Part shown: piece by piece, positions 12,171 through 23,200 of the stretch
Position numbering within the stretch: the first letter of the stretch is position 1
Layout: every line of letters starts with the position of its first letter
Origin: Lasioglossum baleicum
Taxonomy: Eukaryota > Arthropoda > Insecta > Hymenoptera > Halictidae
NCBI RefSeq assembly: GCF_051020765.1
Contig: NC_134946.1
Span: forward strand, 9,524,739 to 9,588,738
Reading direction: 5' to 3'
Length of the DNA stretch: 64,000 nucleotides
Translations under genes and position numbers: made by a program
The notes under the pieces: model-generated
Told to the model about the DNA's origin: nothing
Database searches by the model: none
What the model saw: the letters and a program-made list of their open reading frames with translations, nothing else

Positions 12171-13342
12171 CTTGTCAGCTTAATTGTGTTTGTACTTCTC
12201 CTGTTGAACTGACCTTAACAAAAGTAAACATTAATATATACAGAGATTTACATCAACATGCATATTCAAATTAATTCTTAGCGTATGAACTAAATTTATT
12301 TGCGCTACTTACATATAAACCGTTTTCGAAAAGCAGATGCTCACAATAGAGAACTATGTAATTTAGCGTTGAACAAATATCTACTATTTATATATAACAG
12401 ATCACTAAAAGAAGATTTTACATAAAATATCGTTTATCGTACAAAGTAAAATTTTTATTCCAGGAATATACTAACTGAAGGACTTTAACATGCCAACTAC
12501 ATTTGACACATCAACTTTGTGTACAATAATCTCGAAAATATTAATTCTCTATGTTCTCTAACCTAAATTCGTGCGCACGTTAAACAAGAATGAAAAAAAC
12601 CGCTAGCCGGGCGTGAAAAAAAATAATTGTTTTCTTACTTTTAGTTCGAACAGCTTGGTAAGAACCTTCTTGAATTCATTTTGCGGTATGTTTCACGAGA
12701 ATTCGAACTTTCGTTGCAGAAAGACAACGTTACGTCATTGAGACACGTCAACGAACATCTTCGGTTATCACCCTAATGATTTCCCGTCATTGCCGAAAAC
12801 AATGTTGCTTTTTACATGCTAGTACGATACCGTTTTACAATCTTTTTCGATTATCAAACGTGCGAGAACATTACAATGTTAACTATCAACGAATCAGCTG
12901 TTTCTCGGATGTTTGTTTTCGAAAATCTCAGTGTATCTGTAGATTCTGTGCGTTGAATAATTGAAGTTGGCTGCAAATCATATAAATAAATACCACTTGA
13001 GTATTACAATAAATAGAAACATAAATGCTTCGGTACAACGAAACCCAATCTTACAATTGATAATGCGCAATTATTTCTCTACGCACAAACACATATTTTA
13101 CATATATACATAATCCTCCGGCGACCTAACCTCTAAACAATCAACATTTTAGTCCACTTCAGTCTACTTATCGTAATCGTGAATCGGAATGTTATAAACT
13201 ATAGTTCTAACTGCGACGAACACAGAGAAATGTCTAGTACTTGAATAAATATCATATCAGTTTATTTGTCGTGTGATAACAATTGATAACAATAGAGCAT
13301 TTTTTTATTTGTCACCATTTCATTGTTACCAATATGATATGT
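12171..13342. other. SEL1L upstream region, no gene recognised
   Basis: Just upstream of the SEL1L start the minus strand may hold a 5' leader; GT-like sites near 12213 suggest a leader intron is possible. The remainder is AT-rich. A 62-codon frame near 12776 has no recognisable features and I treat it as chance. Confidence 0.4.
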
Positions 13343-13346
13343 GTAC

Positions 13347-14137
13347 TGTAGCGTGGTTAGGTTAGTTACGATAGCGTTACCGTAATATAGGTTCGATTAA
13401 TGGCGCTGAGAGGGAAACTTGAATATAAAGCATAACGTTTAGGTCAAAGCCGCGTATTTCATATACATATATTCTTTATTCGGGCACGATAGCTTAGGCT
13501 TAGAACAAGTAGGGAAACAAGAGGTTTCCACAGAGATCCTCGACGAAACCAGATGGGCGAGACTAATCGAGGAATTTGGGTAAAGTCATGTAACTCTTGG
13601 AGGAGCTTCTCCAATTACGCATAAATAGGCAGTCGAAGTCTAGAATCGGTCAAGGACGGGAAGTCGTAAATTCTCAGTCAAGGACCTCTTGGAACTCCCT
13701 CGGACCTCTCTCTCGCTCGGTCCCACGACCCTTATTTTGACGGGCCTTCACCAGCCTTCACCCTCGCGTGTACCCCACTCTCGTGCGCGCGCTATTGAGG
13801 CACCTCCACCACCAATCACCATCGAGCAGCAACCAAAGCGAGCCACCCGACGAATCAACGTTCAGCTGGAAGATCCGAATTTTCCTATTGGCTAAGGAAA
13901 AGGATGCTGGAAGAAGATAAAACTTCAGGGACGAGGCAAATACGAGGCAGATAGAATTCTCAGATCATAGAGTCAACAACTAAAAGTTTCAATTAAATAA
14001 AGTCTATTTTTATTTTTCCTTTACATTACATTGTTCAAAGTTATTTTCTGCAAACCTTCCACGAGCAGAGTGCTTCAGCGCTCCACGGGCACCCGAACCC
14101 AGCAAATTCCCTAATCCCACCACACTGCGACGTAACA
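13347..14137. mobile_element. solo LTR of a retrotransposon
   Basis: A 791-bp segment begins TGTAGCG and ends CGTAACA, so it has TG...CA termini. It is flanked on both sides by the same 4-bp sequence GTAC (13343-13346 and 14138-14141), a typical target-site duplication for Ty3/gypsy-like elements. Inside are a TATA-like GAATATAAAG near 13420 and a polyadenylation signal AATAAA near 13997. No internal gag-pol sequence is present, so recombination between the two LTRs most likely left this single copy. A 68-codon frame at 13689-13895 lies within it and is probably not a gene. Confidence 0.7.
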
Positions 14138-14141
14138 GTAC

Positions 14142-15250
14142 CATTTGAACGCGTGTACCAGCGTGTACTAATGGTGTACTCATTCAATGGTGGAATCATC
14201 ATTACCATTGATTACCATGAAACTCTTATAAATTAAGGAAAATTCATGCTTACAATAGAAAATATTAGTAGATAGTTATTCTATTATTTATTTATAAGAT
14301 CATTAAGAAATATAAATATTTATACCACCTTCAAATATTTTTGTAGAAAGAATAAAGAGAAATAAAGTAATCCTATTAGTAAAACCAATGTTCTTTTCAC
14401 ATTGTAAAATGTAACGACGATATAGATATAAATATATATTATATATTTTTAGATTTATGTTGTTTTTTATCTATGCAAATTTTGAATATTCGAGAATACA
14501 ATATAGATAACAAGAAACGTTTGCTTACGCGTGTTATACGATAATTCCTAAAATATATGTTTTTTATAATTTCTAATTCAATGCATTTTCAAATCATTAT
14601 TATTGTTTTAATTATTAAAGAGGAAGTCATAAACTTAAAAATACTTCGTGAGCAAAGTCCATAATGGCGCGTTCAATTCAACAATATATCCCAGTCAGCC
14701 AAATGCTCCGTTTTGGCCGGGCAGATGGAAGGCAGCTCAGTCCTCGGTCTTACGGCGAGGCAGAATTCAAGAACGAACTGCCTTCCATCTGCCCGGAAGT
14801 TTCTGCCGGGCAGACGCTGCCAGGAGAATACCACACAGCTGCGTCAGCAGAGGTAGTGCTTTATGCTGACAGGGTGTGCTCGGCAGATTCGTCCAGATTC
14901 CGAGTGTCGAGCGACGTTCGGACAGGATAATGCCCGCCATCTGCTCGGAGGTACAGGGCCAAAGGGGGTCCTCGTACCTCGCCCCCAATGGTTACCCCAT
15001 GGTTACCCAAAGCTTCGACGACACGGCCTTTAGTCAATATGCCAATAATACGATTAGAATCGAAAATATGCGTGTTATTCCAATCAGACAGCTTACAGCC
15101 GCGAATCGTATACATATATGTATATAGTATGCGATTCGGATTTTTTGTGCTTTGTTTTGTTTCAATGTTTATGTCCAATACTAACAGGCATATAATTGGA
15201 CTACAAAGTCTTCATATAGCAATTTGAAGGATTACATTTACTTATTAAAA
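14142..15250. other. intergenic region with a GC-rich patch
   Basis: Mostly AT-rich up to about 14640. It is then GC-rich and repeat-like to about 15030 before the start of the coiled-coil gene at 15251. The GC-rich patch carries a perfect 19-bp inverted repeat listed separately. Overlapping short frames there are not supported. Confidence 0.45.
14717..14796. repeat. perfect 19-bp inverted repeat (hairpin)
   Basis: CCGGGCAGATGGAAGGCAG at 14717-14735 is repeated as its exact reverse complement at 14778-14796. The 42-bp spacer contains a second small stem, CCTCG...CGAGG. An RNA from either strand would fold into a stem of 19 pairs. It could be a degenerate palindromic element or a small-RNA precursor; the sequence alone does not decide. 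Confidence 0.7.
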
Positions 15251-17304
15251 ATGGTGGATTTACGAGGACAGGACGCAGGAAATATATCCTTGCCAGTGAA
15301 ATTGCAATCTTACCCAGAGGGAAAACCAATGTATACACCGACGATCATCAATATGCAAAGAACGTTTTACAACGTTCGTATTGAAGACATTGAAAATAGA
15401 ATAAAAAGGTTGAAAATAAATGTTCTATTTGATTATCCACAAAAATATATTAAACATTAAAAATATTCAGGTTACAAAATCGAAATGATGAGCTATTAGA
15501 AGGAATGGAAACTACCAACGAACTCATGCTGACAGTGGATGCAGAAACAGCCGATGAAATAGCAACTCTGACCAAACAAGCCAATACACACAACACCAGG
15601 ATAGAGCATTTAAAAAATCAAATTAACAAATTAGAGAACGATCGAATACAAGACAAGGAAACCCATAACAACAACATAGAATTATGTCAACAAAAATACA
15701 CAGCAAAGAAATTAGAATTAGTTTCTCAAATAAAAATTTTGAGTAATTGATTAGGATCTTTTTTTTGATGATCTACTTGCTCTTACTGAACAACGAATAT
15801 TATTATCGTAGATGCGGAAATTAATGGTTTGCAAGATTTTAAAAAAGAACAAAAGGTTTTGCAAGAAAGATTGGAAGAAAATAAGGAACGAATGATAAAG
15901 TATGAGAAAGAGGTGAAAGAAATTCTGGAGGGGATTAGGCGAAAATTTGAATTCGATAAAGAAATGTATCTCATTATATTTTGTCTTAGATAGAAATCGA
16001 GGAATTCGATTTCACTGACGAAATGATTTTTTTAATTTATTCTAGGCTGAAGCTCGAATTATATAATTACCTTCTTGACTTAGCAGCACATTTTCAAATT
16101 GAAACGAATAAATTCATAAGTCTTCCAAATAAGAGATTAATGCGAGAAAATATAATGTTACAGAAAGAGTTGTCACAATTGTCTAAAGAAGTTTCGATTA
16201 AAAGAAAAATAGAAATTGATTGCAAGTAACAGTTTATCAAAATCGGTTCTGGATTTTTGTTGCAAAAATTATATTTTGCAGGAGTACATCTGTCGACCAC
16301 ACAAAGAACATTGTTACTGAACGTTCAAAAGCAAAACGTAATATAGTAACATTCAAAGTACAACAGTCGGTATTGAATACTTTACGAAGCAAATATGAAC
16401 GCATGAAAGAACGTTTGTCTGGTATTACTGTTCCTGATCCTAGAGCAGAATCGAAAATATTGTCAACAATTGAAAATACTCGAATACAGGAACGAAATAC
16501 ACGGACAATTTTATCAAAACTGCAAGCTTTACTCCACAAAGAGAAAACGAAAATAAACATTGCAAAGCATTTACGAAGAAAGATGGACTGTAGAATAAAA
16601 GCAGTTGTAGAAACACTCTATGACATAAAGTATACTGTAGCATGTTTGCTTAAGGTATTTTACGTAAATATATATGCGTAGTATATATTTTATGGTGAAA
16701 CAAAAATCAAAAAATTTTTTTAACATTTCACAGTGTCCTGAGATTGAGTCAAATTATCCTAAATTGCTTTTATGCTTGAAATATAAAGTTTCTAGAGGAA
16801 TGTTGAGGCTTCGATGTAACACTGTTCCGTCGTAAGTAATAGTGAAAATCATATATTTGGACTTGTATTGAAAAATAATTTAAAAATTTAATATTAAGGA
16901 GTGAAACTATTCCACAAGAAACAGTCTATCGTCCAGAAGATGTAAAAGATATGCCTGATGATGTTGATCTTGAAATACTGACTGTGTCTGAAGAGTCAAG
17001 AGAGTCATATACTAGAGCAATCTTAGATGATGTAATAAAAATTTCATTCGTTCATTTTTTTCTATATAGTACACATACTATAAATGTTTATTTTTATTCC
17101 TATTTGTACCACGCTCAGATAAAATCAGAAAGCTTTGGAGAAGAGGCAATTGGAGAAATGTCCACTGAAAGTAGTGCATCTGATAAAATAGAATTGGATG
17201 AAATTTTTGATACTGTGACGTTATCTGACGAAGAGGAATACGAAGAAATTAAAGAAATTGAATCTTTAGACAATGAACAATCGTTTGTTATTATAGAAGA
17301 ATGA
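15251..17304 (+). CDS. DUF4515-type coiled-coil protein, CFAP157/BBOF1 relative
   Basis: Eight exons join in frame: 15251-15408, 15471-15742, 15812-15965, 16046-16225, 16282-16654, 16734-16831, 16899-17031 and 17119-17304, giving 517 residues. The product is coiled coil over most of its length with an acidic C-terminal tail (SDEEEYEEIKEIE). Exons 2 and 3 have exactly the lengths (272 and 154 nt) and intron phases of exons 2 and 3 of CFAP157 in this window. Their sequences also align: RLQNRNDEL with RLRTRNEEL, and a REN motif near the start of exon 4 in both. That supports a shared DUF4515 ancestry and a likely role in cilia or sperm flagella, perhaps as the insect counterpart of BBOF1 (529 residues in human). 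The precise orthology is inference. A polyadenylation signal AATAAA is at 17457-17462. Confidence 0.72.
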
Positions 17305-17542
17305 AGTCCACTGTTTTTACTTAATCGTTCTTTACATTCCATTCTTCTTAATCAAAATTCATGTATTTACTCCTTCATTCTGTTCAGAATAACAAATGGA
17401 TAATATTTCATGAAATGATGAGAATAATTAACTCGGTTCAAAATTTCTCTATAATTAATAAACATAATGTCGATTATGTTTGTATAGAAACATTTATACC
17501 TATCCTATGTACATGACTTTATAAAAATTACATATCTATACT

Positions 17543-18996
17543 TCACACTTTCATCGTGGTCATATCGATTTTGTGATCTGGTTTTATATATCGTTTCACT
17601 TTAGCCTTATCTCGTTTCCTGGAAAAAGAACATTTTTTCAGTAAATTAATATACAATAAATATAAAAATTATATGTATGTACATATACTTACAGTTTAAT
17701 TACAGAAGGAGCCACGATATTCCTTTGTTGAAGAGACTTGAATCTGTCTTTCAGTAGATTACCAGCTGGCGTAGAATTTCGTAAATTTCCAGTTAACTCG
17801 TCTAATAATTTAAAATCGGGTTCCAGGGGCTCGAATTTAACTTTACCAAGAACTTTAGTCTCTGTAACTTTAAGAGATTTCTGCTTCAACCTCTTCTCCC
17901 TCAACATTTTCTGTTTCTTTTCTCTTTTAGTTAATTGTTTATCTAACAATCTCAGCTTGTAAATGTCTGAAAGTTTCTTCTTCTCTATTTTCTCAGTTTC
18001 GATCTTATGTGCTAATGCTCTCTGCTCTTTCTGTTTACGCCTCTGGACACGAGTTTTCTTTAGATTCCTTACTGGTGGGTTTACAGATTTCACATCTGTA
18101 TCTTCGTCAATGTCTTCGATAACATTTTCATTCTCCAGATTCAGACCTTCCGACATTTCGTTCATGAAGTACTTCTCTTTTTCTGCAGCCGACACCTGTA
18201 ACAAGAAAGTTGAATAAGTTGCGGAATAAATAGATTATTATTTATTTTACAATACCTTTTTAAACATCTTTGTGGTGACCCTCTCCAAGTGCTTCTCTTC
18301 CTTCATTAACTCCATTTCTTTTCCTGCAACCTCACGCAATAAATTCTGATGATCCTCGTACGAAGGATTGTAAGATGTTCCTGGGTGTGGTACCTCGATT
18401 GCTGGCAAAACAGAAGGCTTCTTATGCAACGAAGCGGGCAATCGTTTCTTCTTCACACCGAATTGTATCATTGTATGCCTTATAGTGTCCGGAGACATCC
18501 ATTTTGTGTTAATTCCATTATCAGTCTTCTCTTTCCATACATCATCTTTAAACTCACCCCTCTTCGGCCTAAGCAATCTTTTCTTTGCCGCGATGTCTCT
18601 ATTCTTTAACCTCAATTTGTCTTTCAATTTTACAATACCTTGAGCCTTCATAAGAGCTTCCTTTTTCAAAAGAATAGGATTCTTCCTCTCCTCCTTCGTT
18701 CTGACACGATTTCTTTTTGCAATCGGGTCCAGAACTGACGACTGAGGTTTCAGAATATTAAAACATCGTGGTTCCTTAGATTGCAACAATTCCCGGCGTG
18801 CTTTTTTCGAGAGTACCTCCGGCTTTGTAGAAATTACAAATAAATCGGCATTCTCGCGATTGGAAAAGGATCCTAACCTCTCTTCCTGTCGGGTATCCTC
18901 CAAGAATTTGTCAACATCTTGCATGTCCACATGTTTACGCCACGATTTCTTCGTTTTCTTCGATACCTTACGTTTTTTCGTCTTAGCCTCAACCAT
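17543..18996 (-). CDS. NOP53: ribosome biogenesis protein NOP53 (GLTSCR2)
   Basis: Three exons join in frame: 18256-18996, 17693-18195 and 17543-17618, giving 439 residues (human 478). NOP53 is a nucleolar assembly factor for the 60S subunit that recruits the exosome helicase for 5.8S and ITS2 processing; in mammals it also binds p53 and PTEN. The protein is very Lys/Arg-rich, with family blocks near the start (KKSWRKHVDMQDVDKFLED), PEVLSKKARREL, the PHPGTSYNPSYEDHQNLL motif and a basic C-terminal half. An apparent stop at the end of exon 2 overlaps the strong donor GTAAGTA; splicing to the 76-nt last exon extends the protein by KRDKAKVKRYIKPDHK and further residues. The start lies 1.2 kb from the divergent Rab8 gene. 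Confidence 0.88.
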
Positions 18997-20228
18997 TTTA
19001 TTTCAAGTAATATAACAACAGGATTAAATATTCTGCCTTTTTGAGAGAAACGTGTTTTGTAACTTGACAACAAGTTTCTATAGGTTTCTATTCACGCCAA
19101 TTTGCGCTGTTTGATTGGGTGAAATCCAGTGAGATCTGAGCCCGAAACTATACAGCATATAAATGGCATAAAAGGTTACAAAAAGTGAACAATAATTTAT
19201 ACAGTATACAGGATGACCCAAAATGTATTATGATTAGAGATGGGATGAACTGCTCATTCCGAATCACTCGTGATTCGATCACGTTCGTTCCATCTCTAAT
19301 TATGATTGATTATGACAAATTATGATTACTTTCAATTATAACTTTCTTGCACTTTCTTGAAAGAGGTGATTTGGAGTCATTTGAAATAGCTTTCTCCTTT
19401 GCGAAAATGTTCTCCGGGGGAAAAACACGGACCAATCAGAGCGCGACTATAGCGAATGGATTCCGGCTCGGCCAATGACAGCACCAATATCCGCTGTAAC
19501 TCATTTCACGAACTGAAATAATATGTTCACGAAAAAATTAAAAAAAATTAATTTTTAATTAAATCGATGAGTTAACATTAGTTAACATTTACATCTTATA
19601 TATAGGTTTTTCAGTTATATTATGTAAATAAAAGTTACGAAGTCTTGGACAAATTTACCTACAAATAACGGAACAATATAACTTATTTCGTGAAAATTGT
19701 GTGAAATTGACATGAGGGATTGACGGAGAAGAGTAGATGCGGCATGCGGCATGCGAGTGATGCGAGAAACGTACGTTTCATGTGGATGCACGTTGATATT
19801 TTCTCGTGGGAACGCAGCTTGCGGTTGACACACGTGTTGCGTATGCGTATACACACGCGCGCATCACCTGTGGTGCGGTCAGAAGGCTGGCCACAACAGC
19901 AGAGAAAAAGTTGTACTTACCGATGGCTGTCATCGCTTTTTCTGACAGATGTTTTTACGTGCCCTATTACGCGAATTCTGCCTTATCCAAACATATTTCA
20001 GTGATAATCTATTCTCCGCGCCTCCAGTGAACCCGATCTTATCGTGATAAACAGACCGAACGACGCGGGGTGCGCTCGTTTCAGTTTTGAAGGGTGCGTC
20101 ATCGGAATTCCAAGGATCACGATCACTCGGGAAAGATCATCGAAGAGACTGAACACGGGACAGAAAGAAAGAATAAAAGAACTGTGGACGGGAACACGTG
20201 AAAACGAGAGGGACTGAAAGCAAAGGGT
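18997..20228. other. divergent NOP53/Rab8 upstream region
   Basis: NOP53 reads left and Rab8 reads right from this 1.2-kb segment. A 64-bp hAT-type miniature element sits at 19235-19298. The part from about 19990 to 20228 is richer in GC and purines and is probably the Rab8 5' leader; ACACGTG elements occur near 19830 and 20193. No further exon was recognised. Confidence 0.45.
19235..19298. mobile_element. 64-bp hAT-type miniature element
   Basis: The segment starts TAGAGATGGGATGAAC and ends GTTCGTTCCATCTCTA, which are inverted copies of each other. The 8-bp sequence ATTATGAT stands immediately on both sides (19227-19234 and 19299-19306), a perfect duplication of the length made by hAT transposases. 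The interior has a second palindromic section (ATCACTCGTGAT). It has no coding capacity. Confidence 0.78.
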
Positions 20229-23200
20229 ATGGCGAAGACATATGATTATTTGTTCAAGTTGTTACTGATTGGTGACTCAGGGGTCGGCAAGACGTGCGTC
20301 CTCTTCAGGTTCTCTGAAGATGCTTTCAATACGACCTTCATCTCAACCATTGGTAAGTATCCTTCGCTTTTTTTCCCGTCCTTTTTTTGTCTTCCCCTTT
20401 ATCTCCATGCTCTTTTCACCGCCAATTAACCGATCTTAGGAAAGAGAACACGCTCACCTATCTACAAATATGATTTTCTTAGCTGATTTTCGGTTATCCA
20501 AAATAGACAATAGACCGATCATCGGATTCAGTACCTCTCGATAAGTCTACTTTTTTATGGTTTTCTCCTTTTATTTGCGTTTCAAACTGATTCAAGAAAA
20601 TGCACACTTGTATTTTGTAACGTGATTCGTCGAATTATTCGGACGATCCGCAATATTTGATTTTGGAGATAAAGGATTCATGACCAAATTGCTCGCCTTC
20701 AAGTAAATAAATCAAAGTGTGCAACCTGTTACATCTTTTGGTCTTTGCTGTGCCAGAAATGTGTTCATGCTTTTCTTGATGTACACTACAGATAGAACGT
20801 GACTTGAAAACGTGAGAATGTTTATAAAAACAGCATTTTTATTATAAATTAAATGTACATTAAATATGTCCAATTATTAGTCATTTTTAATTCTTATTAA
20901 TGATTTTATTATTTGTTTATATGTACTTACTTGTGTACACATGAGCATATCAAGTTTTCTAAGTAGGTAGATATTAATAGCACATATTTGTTAGTTTACA
21001 ATCTAAAGATATTTAACATTGTTTATGCTTCTATAATAATTTATACATTATCTACTTATTTATAAATTATTATTGATACGCCAATCTTTACATATACATA
21101 TACTGTAGGACATGTGTAATCAAAATGTCTATATATGTAGCACTTGTTTTGTTGGTAATTGCGTAAAGATACATATTTATAATTAGTCTATGAATATCTA
21201 TTCAAATTTGTATTGTTATAAATCCACGGACAAATGATTAAACAGAAATTCATTTCATTTATTAGGTATAGTATGTGAAATAACATATATAAATATACGA
21301 GAAACAGAATTGTAATTGTTCAGATACAATTTTTTCGAGTATTCGAGTTACAAGTTTCTTTCTTGTTTTCAGGAATTGATTTTAAAATAAGAACGATAGA
21401 ATTAGACGGCAAGAAAATAAAACTACAGATATGGTAAGTATTGCATTGCGCGAATTAAAAAATAAAATCATGTTCAATTCATAGAAAACATTCTTGTATT
21501 CATTCAACAATTAATTGAATGAAATATACATTTTTTTTGGATGTTTTAAAGGGATACAGCCGGCCAAGAAAGGTTTCGTACAATAACTACAGCGTACTAT
21601 CGTGGTGCAATGGGAATAATGTTAGTCTACGATGTGACCAATGAGAAGAGCTTCGAGAATATAAAAAATTGGATTAGGAACATTGAGGAAAATGCGTCGG
21701 CAGACGTTGAAAAAATGCTGCTGGCCAATAAGTGCGAGCTCACAGAAAAGCGACAGGTTTCGAAGGAGCGGGGAGAACAACTAGCTGTCGAGTATGGAAT
21801 CAAGTTCATGGAAACCTCGGCCAAGTCCAGCATTAATGTCGAAGAGGCATTTTACACTCTTGCACGAGACATTAAAGCCAAAATGGAAAAGAAACTGGTA
21901 AATACTTTTCAAAAATATATACATTGTTTATTGAGAACATTCGGAATTCCATGAAATAGTAAAGAAAATAGTTTATCCATATACAGAATGAAAGGAATCA
22001 ATACTTACCGTGTTTGAAAATAATATATTAGATTATTATTAGCCTTCCAGTAATAGTAATCACTAGACAGCGGATTTCGTGCGTTTATGACAAAAATGAA
22101 TAGGTGTAATTTAAAACAGTAAAAGTATTAGAAGAATTTCAAGATACTGTTAAGGTACAAAATTTTTGTATCGTATAAAGATCCACTGTCTAGTAGTCAA
22201 ATGAAAAATGAATTCCAAATTCATCTTCCCTAGGAACAAATAAATACTAAATTGAATGTTAGTTTTTAATTTTGTTGTTAATATCCGCGACAATATGTAC
22301 TTTAGGAATGTAAATAATATTTCCAGTAAAGGGTTAATCAAATTCGAATGTAAAAGAGATACATCAAATTTAAAACTGAGTATAAGAAATTTTGAAACAA
22401 TGCATGGTAACATTAGATACAATATTACAATTCTTAACAGAAAAATACTTTCTCCTTTTCTATCTCTTCTCGTCTTTTCTGTCTTCTTTGCTGTAAAGTC
22501 ACTTCCGGTTTATCAAAGAGCACCAGTTTCTATTATGATGGCGAGTATATCACTTCAGTCTTTCAAGTTAATAAAAATGCTGATGCCAAACATGGTGGGT
22601 GTAATCAATATTCAACACCTATATACAAATCTATAGCTGTGGCTCGTGTAAAGACTGTGGGTGTGTTGAAACACTCGTAGCTACGTGCACAGAAATATCA
22701 TAAAATTTTAATGTTCTATATTGTTTATCATATTGCTGGAAGGTTAAAAAGCCAGAGTACATTTTATTGAACTATTTTACAGGATATAAGAAATCAAGCA
22801 AGTGTATGTCGCGTAGTTTATTTCGAAGATAAATATAGAATTCGATTGAATCACTTGCCGATGTTGAAACCAATGTAATATTTTTATCTACGTGTAATTT
22901 AGTTGCTTTTACAGATTTGTTATAGCAAATAGTTTTACATTGATTAACCACCATTTTTTTTGTTTCCTGTGTCTGTTTCTCTGTGTTTGGTGCTGGTCGG
23001 TCTCTGCAGAAGGTAACTTTTCCCCCTCTCTATGTACTTTTGTTTTGCATACCTTTTTGAAGTTTGATTATTTATATTGCTGAACTCTGTGTCAGGTTAT
23101 GAAAATTTCCCATTAATTGAAATAATTCATATTCATTGTGAACTAACATATTACGTAGATTTCTTTTGAGTTAATATTTTCTAATCGAATGTAAGCAGTA

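Noticed and set aside
13350..13370. GGTTAGGTTAG as insect telomeric TTAGG repeat
   Set aside because: Only about two units occur, inside the solo LTR, with no tandem extension.
13689..13895. 68-codon proline-rich frame
   Set aside because: It lies wholly inside the solo LTR and shows no gag-like motif.
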